A stretch of 64,000 nucleotides of DNA from Syngnathus acus (lineage: Eukaryota; Chordata; Actinopteri; Syngnathiformes; Syngnathidae), in the NCBI RefSeq assembly GCF_901709675.1, contig NC_051105.1, forward strand, positions 10,030,604-10,094,603, read 5' to 3'. Below the pieces are notes generated by a model, which saw nothing but the letters and a program-made list of their open reading frames with translations, made no database searches and had not been told where the DNA came from. A program made the translations under genes and the position numbers. Position 1 is the stretch's first letter, and every line of letters begins with the position of its first letter. This document shows positions 1 through 12,146 of this stretch, one piece after another.

Positions 1-1053
1 GATGTGTTACATATTTTCTATCGATCGTGTTGGTTTATTTAATTCAATCACCGCATATCCTAACTTGGAGCGGCAAGGAAAATCGTTGGGAAATCAATAG
101 ACGGAAGCGAGCGAGACAAAAATAATTGACTGCTTTCAAACTCCTGCAGGCGGATGAATAACTAACCAAAACAGTTTGCGGGGATGTCTAAAATTGTTTG
201 TTTGCAAATCCTTCACCCAACTACTGACAAAGAGAAAAATGATTCCAGGTCAAACTTTTTTTTTTTTTTTTTGATGCGCACAAAGTTGTGTGCTGACGTA
301 TTTAAAATTTGGTTTGATTGTGAATGTGAACCACATCCCTGGTTATAAGAGGGTGTGCTCATTTATGCAATTAGGGCAAATAGGTGAACCATAATATAAC
401 GTTTTTGGAATGTACAAAAGGTGATAAGATGTTCATGGTCAAGAAAGGTTGGCCTTAGCTGCAGGAGTGAGGCAGTGTGTGTGTGTGTGCTTTTATTGAG
501 GTGGCGCACAAACCAGATGCAGTGAGGTGGAGCTCTTCCCCCAGGAGCCGCCTCCCCGGGTGCCTGGAGGTCCACTTCCAATCTATTTGCCGTAATTGCC
601 GTCAGAGTGTACACCTTGGAGTAGTCTAATTCCCTCTTTTATTTCAGCCACCATGAGGGAGACCATCTGTCCTCCTGCTGCCACCTCCCCCCACCATGGG
701 CCGCCGGGGTCTGCACCAGAGCACACACATGCGCGTGCGCACAGATTAAAAAAAAAACACTTGCGCACACACGCAGAGTGCCAGCAGTTTTGTCCGGGAC
801 ACCAGAGCTTGAATGCATCACACCTTAAGTCTCGCCAGAGTCACATGACTGCTAGGCTGCTTTTACGAGGTGCTAGTGAGGATGACCACCGTGCGCTCGC
901 ATGGGAGATAAAAGTTGTTCAAATAATGAAAGTAAAGTTACACCGTTTCCCATCTGCTGACTTTTTCCCCACCACCTTATTCATTCCCAGAATCTTTACT
1001 CACACTCAATTACAGCAGGTTACTGCTGAAGACACATATTGGCTTCATTCACT
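1..1053. other. Non-coding flank, no gene seen
   Basis: I see no credible coding exon here. Short open frames on both strands are interrupted, simple-sequence rich and resemble no family I know. The stretch holds a T run near 257-272, a short GT run near 476-490 and CA-rich text near 720-780. It sits at the far anterior side of the HoxD cluster. Confidence 0.5.
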
Positions 1054-1452
1054 GGGATAGTCAAGTCAAAATTTTTCTTTACGTTCTGTGTCCTAACTAG
1101 TCTAAACATGACACTGATTAATATTGATAGGATGTAGATATAAATTAAGCAGGCAGTTTTATCCATCATTGGGGCGGCCATTTTACCACTTGCTGTCGAC
1201 TGAAAATGACATCACAAAAGGTAACGACCAATCACGGTTCACCTGTTTTCGGGATTTGGTCATGTGACGTTTGCCATCTTAAATGTTATTTAGTCGCTAT
1301 CTCAGCCCTGAGCAACTGTGATGTCATTTTCAGTCGACAGCATGTGGCAAAATGGCCGCCCCCAGAGATGGATTAAAACCAGATGGAATTTCTGTTTAAT
1401 CCATATTACACGCATATTATTGTGAAGGTTTTTAGCTTGACTTACCCTTTAA
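1054..1452. mobile_element. Non-autonomous DNA transposon with long terminal inverted repeats
   Basis: The left side (about 1156-1208) and right side (about 1319-1375) are inverted copies of one another. The best-matched part runs from a GGGGCGGCCATTTT block to a GTCGACTGAAAATGACATCAC block, with few mismatches. Weaker inverted similarity extends outward to about 1054 (GTCAAGTCAAAA) and 1450 (TTTTAGCTTGACTTACC), giving an element of roughly 400 bp. There is no transposase frame inside, so it would be mobilised in trans. A target-site duplication is not clear. A related, shorter copy is seen near 12076-12146. The class is inferred from structure only. Confidence 0.65.
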
Positions 1453-2697
1453 CTAGCAGCGCACAGATTACAATAATAACATGTGGTTGTCTGACTATTG
1501 CGCAGTGAAAAGAAACATTACTAGCAAGTTACTAGCGTGCTTACTAGTGAAGCCAAAGAGCAGAAGGGTATCGAATAAATGCTCAAAAGGCTTTCCATAC
1601 AGGCGCTCACCTTAACCTCCATTCTCTCTGCGCAAATAAATGCATTGAATCAAACAGCATAAATATTGCAGATTCAAAATGATATTTTCATATGTACACT
1701 GTCGCCCTGCTATCTCCCCGTGTCTTTGTTTGTGGCTTTTGCGTCCGGGGCGCCGCTGATTTAAATACCATCCCATCTCATTAACATGCGCAGATAGAGC
1801 CGCGAGGGCCAATTACATTCATCTTGTCATGTGGCCGGGCTTCCGAGTCATTAATATTTTATGGCAATCCGCTCCCCCGGCCGCCGAGGCAACACACCAG
1901 TGCTCTTACATTATTCTGCAGCTCGGGACAGCGCATCAGAAACATCCCCTGAATACACACTCCAGCAGGTCATGACAACGTAAGCATGAAAAATGATTCT
2001 ACAGAGATGAGTGGGGGAGGGATTTTGCTGCGAGTACAACATATGAGATCTGGAATGATTGTTTGATTATAAGCAGACCACAGAAGCAGTGAGAACAAAA
2101 TGTTTGTGTTGCTTTCTGTCAACAGTCTCCATCAAAAACGATTCCATCTAAAACCCTTCCGGTGCAATGTGTCATATGAGTCAATATTTTTAACATATTC
2201 AACCATTAAAAAAACAGTATTCCTAAAGATAGCCATGAAAACAAAAGCAATTTTACTTTTTTTATAACTCAGCTCAATGGAGAGTATCAAATTGTCCAAA
2301 ATAACCCGTGAGGCAGCTGCAGAGGTTCCAGAGGACGATCAAGTTATTTTCATAATGGCTGAATAAAAAAAGCCGTTGCAGGGGAAATTGTCACAAAAGG
2401 AGGTAACCTTGTAAATTAGCTGGAATGGTGATACCACAAATATTCATAATTGCTAATAAAGTGGAAACTTAAATGATATTGGATGGGGATACCACTTTGA
2501 TTTGACCAATCAGGATGCGTGGAGAAAAAAGGGGCGGAGCTATGGATGTGGTCTAGACTGGCATCCACAAAAGAAGGCGACTCCATGTCAAAGTGGCACT
2601 TTGTGTAGTTCACTTTTGTTTGTCAATTTCCCCATTGGAAATTATAGTAATAAAATAAGTTAATCGAGCAAAACGTAAAGAATAAAAAAAGAAACTG
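1453..2697. other. Non-coding interval with a possible regulatory block
   Basis: No gene is seen. The part from about 1690 to 1970 differs from its surroundings. It has balanced base composition and several homeodomain-type cores (CATTAAC, CAATTACATT, TCATTAATATT), and lacks simple repeats, as vertebrate developmental enhancers often do. This is a reading of composition only, and conservation was not tested. The remainder is AT-rich and unremarkable. Confidence 0.3.
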
Positions 2698-2757
2698 TAG
2701 TCGTTTTAATTTAAATAATAAATAATATAGTCGTTTTAATTTAAATAACAAATAACT
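2698..2757. repeat. Two-copy 30-bp tandem repeat
   Basis: Two adjacent 30-bp units each begin TAGTCGTTTTAATTTAAATA and differ at only a few bases near their ends. This is a recent local duplication in AT-rich DNA and has no coding content. Confidence 0.8.
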
Positions 2758-2827
2758 AAATTATACATAAAGTGAGGAAAACTAATGGGGAAATCATTTT
2801 TCAAAAGAATAATTCCTGTTTCAGCAA

Positions 2828-3028
2828 CAGATATTTTAGCACAAATGGTGCAGCAACACATGTAGACAGACAACAAACCAACACTTACAGGCGTACATTC
2901 TTTATCTAAAAAGACAAATATTACTGGAGATTATTGATTTAGTTGAGAGAATTCACCTTTGTCTGTCTGCATGACTTTATTATACTGCTGCATGTTGGCC
3001 AAGTGGTGCACACCAGAAGGAGCCACAA
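2828..3028. repeat. Dispersed repeat, copy A (second copy at 63540-63745)
   Basis: About 200 bp align with 63540-63745 in the same orientation. Shared blocks include an AGATATTT/GGATATTT start, a GTAGACAGACAA/ATAGACAGATAA block, a CACTTACAGGCGTACATT-like block, a TTTGTCTGT block and a terminal TGGCCAA(A)GTGG block. The copies are clearly diverged, with small indels. There is no coding potential. The length and the absence of terminal inverted repeats suggest a SINE or a LINE tail, but I cannot name the family. Confidence 0.6.
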
Positions 3029-4478
3029 CCAAATTCGACTATATTACGCAGCAGTGTAACAAAAGCTGTGGCATTTTATTTAAGCCATGCGAATTGCCAT
3101 ATGGTCAACTAAATCCAAAGACAATCATCGGACCGAAATCTATGGCAGGAGGCTTGTGTAATTCCTCTAATGATTTCTGTAATGAAAGCAGCCAGTCTCC
3201 AGAACGGCGACCACGGCGTTCTGCAGCAGAGAGCAGGGAGAGCCCGAGGAGACAAGCTCAACACAACTCTGAGTGGTAACGGCAGCCTTTGCTGACGTGC
3301 CTCCTGGCTGGGCCGAGACTCGACGTGGAGAGTGATGGGCGCCTCCTGACAAATAGGTTGCGCCGCCGTTCGTGTGGAGAGACGCCGCTCGGCAATGTGA
3401 GGGAGAAGAGTCACTTAGTGGGACAATTTCCTCACGCAGCATGATCCTCTCACTTCATCTCGGGACCAGAAATTACATTCAGTATATGAAATTTGCATAT
3501 TTTGTTCTTCTTTATATATCCCATTTTCTAATGGACATACTTGGGCGTAAAATAAAGATATCAAACTTGGAATATATAAATATTGTGACACTATCTATTC
3601 ATCAAGCTGAGCTGCCCCTGAAAATGAATTCAGTTCATTTTGACTTAACCCCCATGTGCAAAATGATGGCAAATTACTCCCATATATCTTTGAAACACCC
3701 AAAAGTGTAACAATTTCTCTACAGTGACATAAGTCTTAAAAATACCGGGCACAAATAACAGATACATAAATGTAATAAAGAGTAATAACTCTAAAATCTT
3801 CTGCACATTACTCATGTGTCTTATCTGTCGTGTCAAAGCGGGGCAATCCTCATATGTCATTTCTCAAACAACCAGTTCTAGTAAAGCGGCAGAGGCGTAC
3901 GTGCACCCCGCCATTTTACATATCAACAATCTTTTAGCTGACAAATGTTAGCTTTAATAAAACCACAAAAGCGAAGACAGGAGTCAGGGAGGGGGTAAGC
4001 GCAAACAATTTACCAGGAAATGAAAACGTGGAATTGTCTGTGGGGAAACATCAGAATCATCATAATCATTTGTCAAACCGTGATCTGTATCTTCACTCCA
4101 ACTCACATTGTATATCCGCTCCGAGTAGCATTCATTGTTTCCAAACCTTCCGATCTCAAGCTGTCAGCATCTAAAAAAAAAAAAGAAATAAATTAATTAA
4201 TCAGGTGGTCAACAAAAAAAAAAACGTAAGCTGTTCAGACTCTTCTGGGGAGGAAAATTGCTGAATCATCATTGTCAATATAAAAAAATGCCGTGTAGTT
4301 ACTCTGGTTTTGCACACCAGGTCTTCTTTTAATTGGTATAATGGAACGATGCGGCCAGTCCCGAACCTGGCGGAAATGGGCAAAAAGTGAACTCACATAT
4401 TTAAAAAGCTAAATTTAACACTCCGCACCATAAACGTGACCCCGTGATGAGAGATAGAATACGCCCGAAAAAATAGAA

Positions 4479-4492
4479 CGCCCTCCTGGTGG
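4479..4492 (-). promoter_or_regulatory. Candidate CTCF site
   Basis: The minus strand reads CCACCAGGAGGGCG, a close match to the CTCF core consensus (CCASYAGRKGGCRS). It points left, away from the cluster. Motif match only; occupancy is not known. Confidence 0.35.
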
Positions 4493-7139
4493 TGGAGCGC
4501 TCTATGCTGTGGAGAAACACGTTTAAATGTGTGATGATGCAATGTTGCGAATGTACAAGTTTTAATATGGAGTCTGAATTGTGTGTAAATCAAAACTGAA
4601 TTAATATTCACAACAGAGTCTCTCGGGCTATTGTTGTCGAAGGTTTGGCCTCATCTCTAGTGGCTAGTTTTCTGCAAACTTTGGCTATATATTCTAAATG
4701 GGATCTATTGTTTGTGCTTATTTTCCAATATGTTTGGCACAGAAAAGCTGCGGCTCGCCTTTAATAGCTCCATCTGTACTATACCCGTCGGGATGCTTTT
4801 CCTTCATGCAGACCGTGCAGATAACGTGCGGTTGGGCACTTCATTAACATGGACCGCAAAGCGTACTTTTTTGGGGATTAGACGTCCGCAGCAGATGACG
4901 TGCCATGCCGTAGGCGCTCAGGCCGTCTGCCGCGTTTACCGACCGGGAAGGGAGGTTGCGTCGTTGGCCGGCCATCTGGAACGTGTTCTTTGATACCTGT
5001 GTGTGGTCCATTCCGATCCGAGCGGCATTTGATGGTCTGCGTGAAGGTGATTTCCATTCCGGGCGACTAATCCAAACATCGCCAAGCAACAGATACTCTT
5101 GACTTGAAAAACTGCCTTTTAAATATATAGCAAGCCAACCCCTGGTTTAATCGGAAAAATAAATTAGTTTTCAAAATGGAATATTCTATCAATTATCAAA
5201 TCGATAAAAAAACGAGCCTGGCCTGGTGAGTGACGTGGGTGCCAGCTAATTAAAGCGTAGAGTCGGCTGGCTGTTCATCAATTTGCATTTTCAGCAATTA
5301 GTCATGCAAATCACGTTTATTTATTCACTGTTTACTTTGCGAGGTATTTATTGTACGGTGACTGTTACATAAGCGCTGGTTATACTATGTACAAAAGAAC
5401 GTCGCAACGTCTCTGGTGGCAGTAGATGAACATTGATTAAGCGCAACCGTCGATGGCCGTCGTGGAAACAACTTGATTATCAGCTGCTTGTGACAGGGTG
5501 GATGTATTATCAGAGGCCATTAATGTGTCAGTGATGTTTGGGCGCCGAGATGGATGACGCTCAGATGATGATGATGATGAGGAAAAGCTGTATTGACCCG
5601 GAATCCAACTGTCCTCCTTGCTATTTGACAACTATTGCCTAAGGACATTTTTTATTGCTGAAATATGAACACGTCTTTGTTTGTTTGTGTTGAAACTTGC
5701 AGTAACGGGAATGGACGGAATAAATGCGTGTCATGTGGTCCGAATTTCTTCACAGCTACTTGTGTTTCGTAAGGACAAACGTCTCGGAGGGTTCAATCTG
5801 TTGCAACACGGAGCACAAAATGTCACTCACCGCTCAAGTTACTGCTGTTCAAGTTCAAACTCAGGGGGCTTAAATATATTTCTACACCATCAAAAAAAAA
5901 TCACGATATTTTCAAAGTGCATCCCGTATCAACATACTCACCCATATGTTTTAGCAGAAGGGCAACCCTTCGCTCAAGGCTCTCCACGTGTTGTAAATAC
6001 CCGACGTCTCTCATGACTTTATTTACAATCAGAAAGTCAGAAGCGTCTGCATTAGCACAAGAGATTTATCACTCCTGGTGCTTACGTTTGAAAGGCGTAG
6101 TAACTCTTTGACTGCGGGGCTGTGTAATAAGGATGTGGAAAGATATGTGCCAATGTGGCCTTCGAAAGACTTCCTTTGAGATCGGATCTTGACTGACGGC
6201 GCGGACAGGAAGTTGTGAGTAACGGCGGAGGTAATTGGGAAAATAGGTCAGCTAGGATATGGGCTGCGTTCTGGAGTTAATGGAGGGAACACTTGGCTTG
6301 GTATGAATCACCGATAACGCGTCCTTAACTTCAGGTCAAACACGCCTGCCGCTTTCACACGTGCTCAATGGAGGTTGTTGTTCTCAATTTCCTAAAAGGA
6401 GCAGAACTTGACACATCAAAGTGTTGTTTGAGGGCAAGTAAAAACAGGAAAGTACTAAAAGAAATTGTGAGAAAGGGTACAAATGCAATCTAAGGTCGAG
6501 TCCGCCTTTCACTCAAAATAAGCTGCGATAAACTTTTGCTCCATTGTGCTTTGAAGAGGACAAGCAGAAGTTTCATTTAAATTTAAAAACACCCTTTAAA
6601 CACCCTCTAAACTAAATTAACAGATGCTCACAACCAGAAGGCATCTACGCTAGCTAGTGTGTTTTGGCTGCTGCTTCGCACTCAAAAAAGTTTAGTTTTA
6701 GTTTTTTGGTTAACTTTTACCAGGATACATTGTTTTTCTGTAGACAAAGGTAGAACCAAGACAGGTTACATTGGTCTTTGTGCGGTAAAACTTTGCTGGC
6801 TTTCTTATGCTAGCAAGCTAGCTAGCAAGCAGGCTAACTGGCTAGCCCTCATCTACCAGTCTTGGTGGATCTTGCTTAAAATGTTTTCATTTGTATACAT
6901 GTTTAAATCTTATGCAATGAGAAATTGATACCGTCTTACATAGGATGATGTTTTCGGGAGCTTGTTATCAGTGTGTGTTGCAGATAATTATCGTTTCCAC
7001 AGGAAATCCCAGTATCCAGCCACAACCTCCAGCTACCTCACACTGACACAAAAACACACACACGCACGGCAATATTGAATGCAGCTGCATCTCCCACAGG
7101 GGAAAAGGTAATTTGTCCAGCTCAGAAATAAGGGTCTCT

Positions 7140-7620
7140 CCATTTCTCTCAGCAGAATGATGAAAAACACGAAGCCATGCTGCTAATGAAAAGAACACTC
7201 AGGATGTGTTTTATTATTCCATCAGTCTCCCCTAGCGGGGCCCCGGCCCGGGGTCCTCGCCAAGGGGAAAGGGCCACGGCTTTTCTACCGCTCCGCTTCC
7301 AGAGAGGGGGCTTGCGGCCGAGCTGCCACTCGCAGGTTTCCTCTTCATTCATTCCACAGGAATTTGGCGGCCATTTCCTGCACGGAGGGGACGAGCTTTG
7401 ACGGGCTTGGCGCACGCAGGGCCGAGCAGGTATTTATCCAACCGCACACTGGGCTTGATTCATGTGAAACAAGCACGCCCTGTAAACAGTCTCATTACTG
7501 AAGTCCAACACTTCATCACTCAAGTCGCCTGCTGGAGACGAGAGGGCAGCCGGAATTGGCCCGACAGCCTGCTTTGCTCACAATTGCCTGATGAATTTAT
7601 CTCGGAGCTAATTTGATAAC
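7140..7620. promoter_or_regulatory. Possible cis-regulatory block
   Basis: The block is free of simple repeats. Its flanks carry homeodomain-type cores (GCTAATGAAA, CTCATTACTG, GATGAATTTATC, GCTAATTTGATAAC) around a GC-rich core near 7230-7400. Open frames over it are short and overlap on both strands, which argues against coding. The call rests on composition and motif density only; cross-species conservation was not available. Confidence 0.25.
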
Positions 7621-8927
7621 AATGTGTGGACGGCTTAAAGAATAAAAGTGCTGCTGTATAACCACATTGGGATCATTTTGCAACATTTTGCAGGGTTGAC
7701 ACCTCAAATAGCAGCTGAATGCTCACCACAAGTTGAAAGGGTCAGAATGTCAAAACCAAACCAGAATTCCAGTTCATTTTTTTCATTCGGTTCCTACAGA
7801 ACTGCACTCGAGAGCAAATTTTACAGTAATGTCGTTTAATCTCATCTAACGTGATTATGATGATTACCGACATATTCGACGCCACCTCAACATCTGCCGG
7901 AATCCGAGCACCGCCTCCAAATATCCTCGCTCCTTTCATCTCCGTCCAATTGAACAGCAGCAATTCTTGAGGGAATCATTTCCGCTCTAAATCTATTTGT
8001 CGCAAAGGTCTTCTCACCGCGGGCCACCTGTAATTTGTGCTGTTAACTAAAGGACATTTCATTTCCTGCGGGCAGCGACGGCGCCTCTCATTCAAATTCA
8101 CCGCACGCGACGCTGAGCAGTTTGTTTTTATACGGGCATGCGGCGCTACAAGACCTTGAAACAATCAGCATAACGGTTAAGGCATAACTCATTCTCGTCT
8201 TTTGCAATTTACACCTGATGAATATTTAAACGATGTCACTCTACTGCAGTGAATGCATAAATTTTTGGAACAACTTCAAGTTTCATGGCACTTCTAGCGC
8301 ACAACTTTAATTCCACTTCTTGTGGACGGAGGGCACCTGCGGGCACTCAACGTTTTATTAGGTGCGCCATCACATCGAATGATCTGATAAAAGTACTTTT
8401 TAAATCCTGCATTTACAAAGAAAGTCTATTCATCTTATTTGACATATTTATTCTTGAGTCGTTGAACTAATTTGTTTCTAATATCTGATGCGTGAATGAA
8501 TAGGAACTGAGGCCTGCCACGAATAGTTAAAGAAAAACAAGTGTACTCGATGGCGCCCCCAAAAGGTTTATAATTGCCTAAAGATGATACAATATGGCGC
8601 CAAAGCACTACTATTCTATTAAACACAACCTTGGCCCCTTGCTTCCCTCACTACAACATGTCAACAAAATGGCACCAAAGCACTACTTTTGTACAATAGA
8701 GCACCACCCAGTATAATCAATATTTGTGTCAAAAGGTTTCTCAAGAAATAATACGGGCTCGGTTAACCGAAAAAATACAAACAAGCAGGAGAACCCTGTA
8801 TAAGAAAAGTCTCAGTATGATGCAGTTCTATTCCCACCACAATCATAAACACGTTGTTAAATAAACAGCTCTCTGATGGTGTCAATTACAACCGAGCATT
8901 ATCTTTGCCAAAGTACTTTAGGTCTGG

Positions 8928-8947
8928 GTGGACCTAATAAAGTGGCT
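8928..8947 (-). repeat. Short remnant of a teleost ACTTTATTAGG-type repeat
   Basis: The minus strand reads GCCACTTTATTAGGTCCA. This start is familiar from a dispersed repeat seen in many fish genomes, and it recurs at 62565 and, inverted, near 62965-62976 in this window. Only the end is visible here. Confidence 0.4.
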
Positions 8948-9667
8948 ATTTTTGCTGCAACTTAAAATTAAGTTGCTTAACTTTAAAGGTAGTTTAGTTA
9001 GATAGTTGAAATTAAGTTCAGACACTCTTTATAAGTAATTAAGAAGAATTAATTCATCATGTTTGAAATGACAAAACTGGCATGAGTTATATTTGTGCTG
9101 TCAACTCTGGAAGTTTACATCGCAATGAATTAAACGCTCCTGTCTGCATCTCTGCCTACAAGCTGCATTCTCCGCTAAGAGAAAGTGTCTCCTTGTCGGC
9201 AGTACAGTACAGATAGTTGAGTGTATCTGTATTGAGCGTGCTTTGAAGAATGAGTGTCTCGTGTAGCTTCTGGCCCTGCCGCTGTCTGCCTGAGTTCACC
9301 TGAGCCGAACAAATGGCGGTGTCAAGCTATCTCGCCTCATGTAGCCCTGCGGTCCATTTTTCAGCTGGAAGGCTGCTGGCGAGCGACTGCGGAGTGGAGC
9401 GTGCGACCCACATGACTTCCAGTGGCACTGCGGCCAACTTAGAGACAGCCAGGAAAGCAATTTGGGCTCATCATTGACAGGAGCTCGCAGAATATAACCC
9501 AAAGATTGACCTGTACACAATCTCGTAATGTTATTTACATTGATAAATATTGTAGATGGCTATTTATTTTATTTTTGAAGGATTGCATTCTCGTTGAAGG
9601 CTTCTGAAGCATTAAAGCAAAATTCTTTTTTTTCAATGAGCATTTTTTTCGCCGTGTCTGTGCCCTG

Positions 9668-9681
9668 CCAGCAGAGGGCGC
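9668..9681 (+). promoter_or_regulatory. Candidate CTCF site
   Basis: The plus strand reads CCAGCAGAGGGCGC followed by T, a very close match to the vertebrate CTCF core. It points right, toward the Hox genes. Motif match only. Confidence 0.45.
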
Positions 9682-12075
9682 TTCCACAACATTGACGCCG
9701 CGTCAGAGAAGCTTTAGTGGAATTAAAACCAAATGGCAAGGTTGGATATTGACTGAAAGACGTAAATATAATCATTTAAAAATCCAAATTCTATTTGCAA
9801 AGCGTCAGGGAAGATTTTCTATGAGTATTTTGTAGCCCAATTTGAAACATGTGATCCGTAAGTGTCACCCTGTCGACGCAGCGCTTCCTGCTTCCAAACA
9901 TGCAGCCACATGGTGGTGCTGTAGGGTGACACTTGAACGTGTTCAAACGAGTCCAATGAGAGGCTTCATTTATATTATGCATTTATTTTATTGCACCAAT
10001 AGTGAATGGCATGCTGCATTCAACCTCAATAACCTGATCATTCATTTATTTCTCCTTTTGGCTGAGCCGCCTTCCTGCCACCAGTCCACCACCAGTGGAC
10101 AGAACAAAGACAAATGAGGTAGCCTGGACTGCAATCATGTGTGTCTGACAAACAACAACAACAACATTTACAGCCCCTGAAAGGACAGGATACACTGAGA
10201 ACGGCGAGAGAGAACACTGAGACCTGGGCGGGAATGGTGGCGTGAACAATACAGTGGGGTGGCTGCCAGGTTTTATGGTTTGAGATCCTGCTCCCAACCT
10301 CCCCCCACCGCCAGGTCCCTCTTCCTTCCTGCCATGTACTCTAGTGTAGTGTACACTTGGGCCGCTATGAAACAGCACGTGTTGAAAGAAGCCAGGCAGA
10401 ACAATGAAACAATACGAGAGCGGCGGCGGCAGGGCGGGTAGAGCGCAAGAAATCGGAATTCATCTCACTAGGGGTGATTCACACCTCACATCCTTCGCCG
10501 GGAGGTGTGCTTGAGCCAGGTGGGCAAGTCAATACACGCACTGGACACAACATTAGGTTATGCTTGGGCAAATCTTATTCCATTTTGTAAGAATATGACT
10601 CACCAAAAGAAGGCACGTTGCTTTGCTTTAAATCAGTTTAGCTTCATGCTAACAAACAACGCAAAACATCAATACTATTTTACTTTGAATCAGTGTGTTA
10701 GGTGCTAAGGTATTCCAGAATGTGAGTCCTTTTACCACCATTAATCCAAAAAGAATTGCAGCCCCTTGAGAGGGTACGGCTTCCTTCACCTGTACTTGCC
10801 GACTGAGTACCGTCAAGGTTGATCGACATCCCGTCATGCAAGAGCACACACTTGCAATCACGTAACCCAACACACACAACGCACACACACACTTGGCAGA
10901 GAGGCCAGGGCGGTGCGTGTGTCCGTGACAGCGTCTTAACAGCTGGAGCCGAGGTCATCCGTCAGCATTGGTCTTGATATTAGGGCCGGCTCCCCGGTGG
11001 GTCATTGGCACAGATGACAAAGCTGTCTGAAGGAGTTATAGAGCTGCCAGTCTCCCCCTCTGCACGCTACCTCGTCACCTGACCTTCACCCAATCACAGG
11101 CCACGGACTGAAGTGAACGGCCTGCTCGCAGCCCACACCCGATACTCTCATTCTACTTCAACAAGTATGCAATCAGTTGAGTGCAAACTTCTACCAAGGC
11201 TGAACGATCTAAAAATAAAATAACCAAGAAAAAGATGTATTTATGTGTGCAGATTGTTAAAAATGTGTTTTGCAAGTCAAGGTTGGCTGTGAAAAAAGAA
11301 TCACTCCGAACAAACACACATTATGTTACGTTCTTTCTTTCAAGATCCGCAACAAGTCGCTAAAGCAGAAGATGCTAGCATGAATATTAGCATGCCTGCG
11401 CGTGGTCACCACTCCAGACAACAATACAGAGGCAATCGGCATTTACAGCTCCAACTATATGGCGGCAATAAAAAACCGGGCAAATGAGGCATTCTGTGAG
11501 CCCCCCCGAGCCAGATGTTGAGCGAGTGTTGGGTGTAATAAGGCTTAATGAAGGGTTGGACTTAGCAAAGTGTCCGGGGCATGAAGGGGAATAAACACAA
11601 CATAAACGAGTCCTAAAATTTAAACTTGCCAATCCGAAAGAATTGAACTGTTCTCGGCACCGTGGATAGTTTGTGAAATCGTAAACGATAGTGTTGTTTA
11701 ACGGCCTGTAAGTATAAAACACGTATCGTGGTTGTAAAAGCTGCAATGAGAACCTTAAGGTGACAATGATGGGACACTTCCTGCACAGGGAGTCTGTCTA
11801 GTTTACAACTTCCCTCTTGTGGCGACAATCCAATCAAAATAAGTGTCCGGGTGTGGACTACGACAGGAGAGCGACTGCGACGTTTGTCTTGATTATACAT
11901 TGATATCAATCAAAAAGAAAAGCTGCCAGCGTACATTGGTATCCCGTCTTAACGACTTGAATTTGTTCTGAGCTTGTAACTAGTTCTGGTGCGATATGGA
12001 CTTAAATTGTTATCGCAGTATGAATTAGATCCCTTCACGGTAACGATGTGTTTCGTGATATAAATACGATGCTTG

Positions 12076-12146
12076 CTAACGTCACATGACCAAACCCAGG
12101 TGAGCTGTGATTGGTTATCTGAGCCCTTAGGCACTGTAATGTCATC
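12076..12146. mobile_element. Degenerate relic of the 1.05-1.45 kb element
   Basis: The order of blocks (ACGTCACATGACCAAA, AGGTGAGCTGTGATTGGT, TATCTGAGCCCTTAGG, ACTGTAATGTCAT) parallels the interior of the inverted-repeat element at 1054-1452, with substitutions and a small deletion. The outer inverted repeats are not recognisable, so this is a truncated or decayed copy. Confidence 0.5.

Larger units (their letters stand above)
3029..8927. other. Gene-poor interval of the anterior HoxD flank
   Basis: No coding gene is recognised. Noticed inside: a CTCF-like motif at 4479-4492; a block at about 5225-5350 with TAATTAAAG, CAATTAGTCATGCAAATCACG (an octamer-like ATGCAAAT) and TTTATTTATT; a GAT trinucleotide run near 5565-5582; CTAGC-rich text near 6810-6846; and a block at about 7140-7620 of balanced composition with several ATTA-type cores that could be a regulatory element. 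Near 8590-8700 a segment containing CCAAAGCACTACT is repeated once, about 76 bp apart. Confidence 0.4.
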
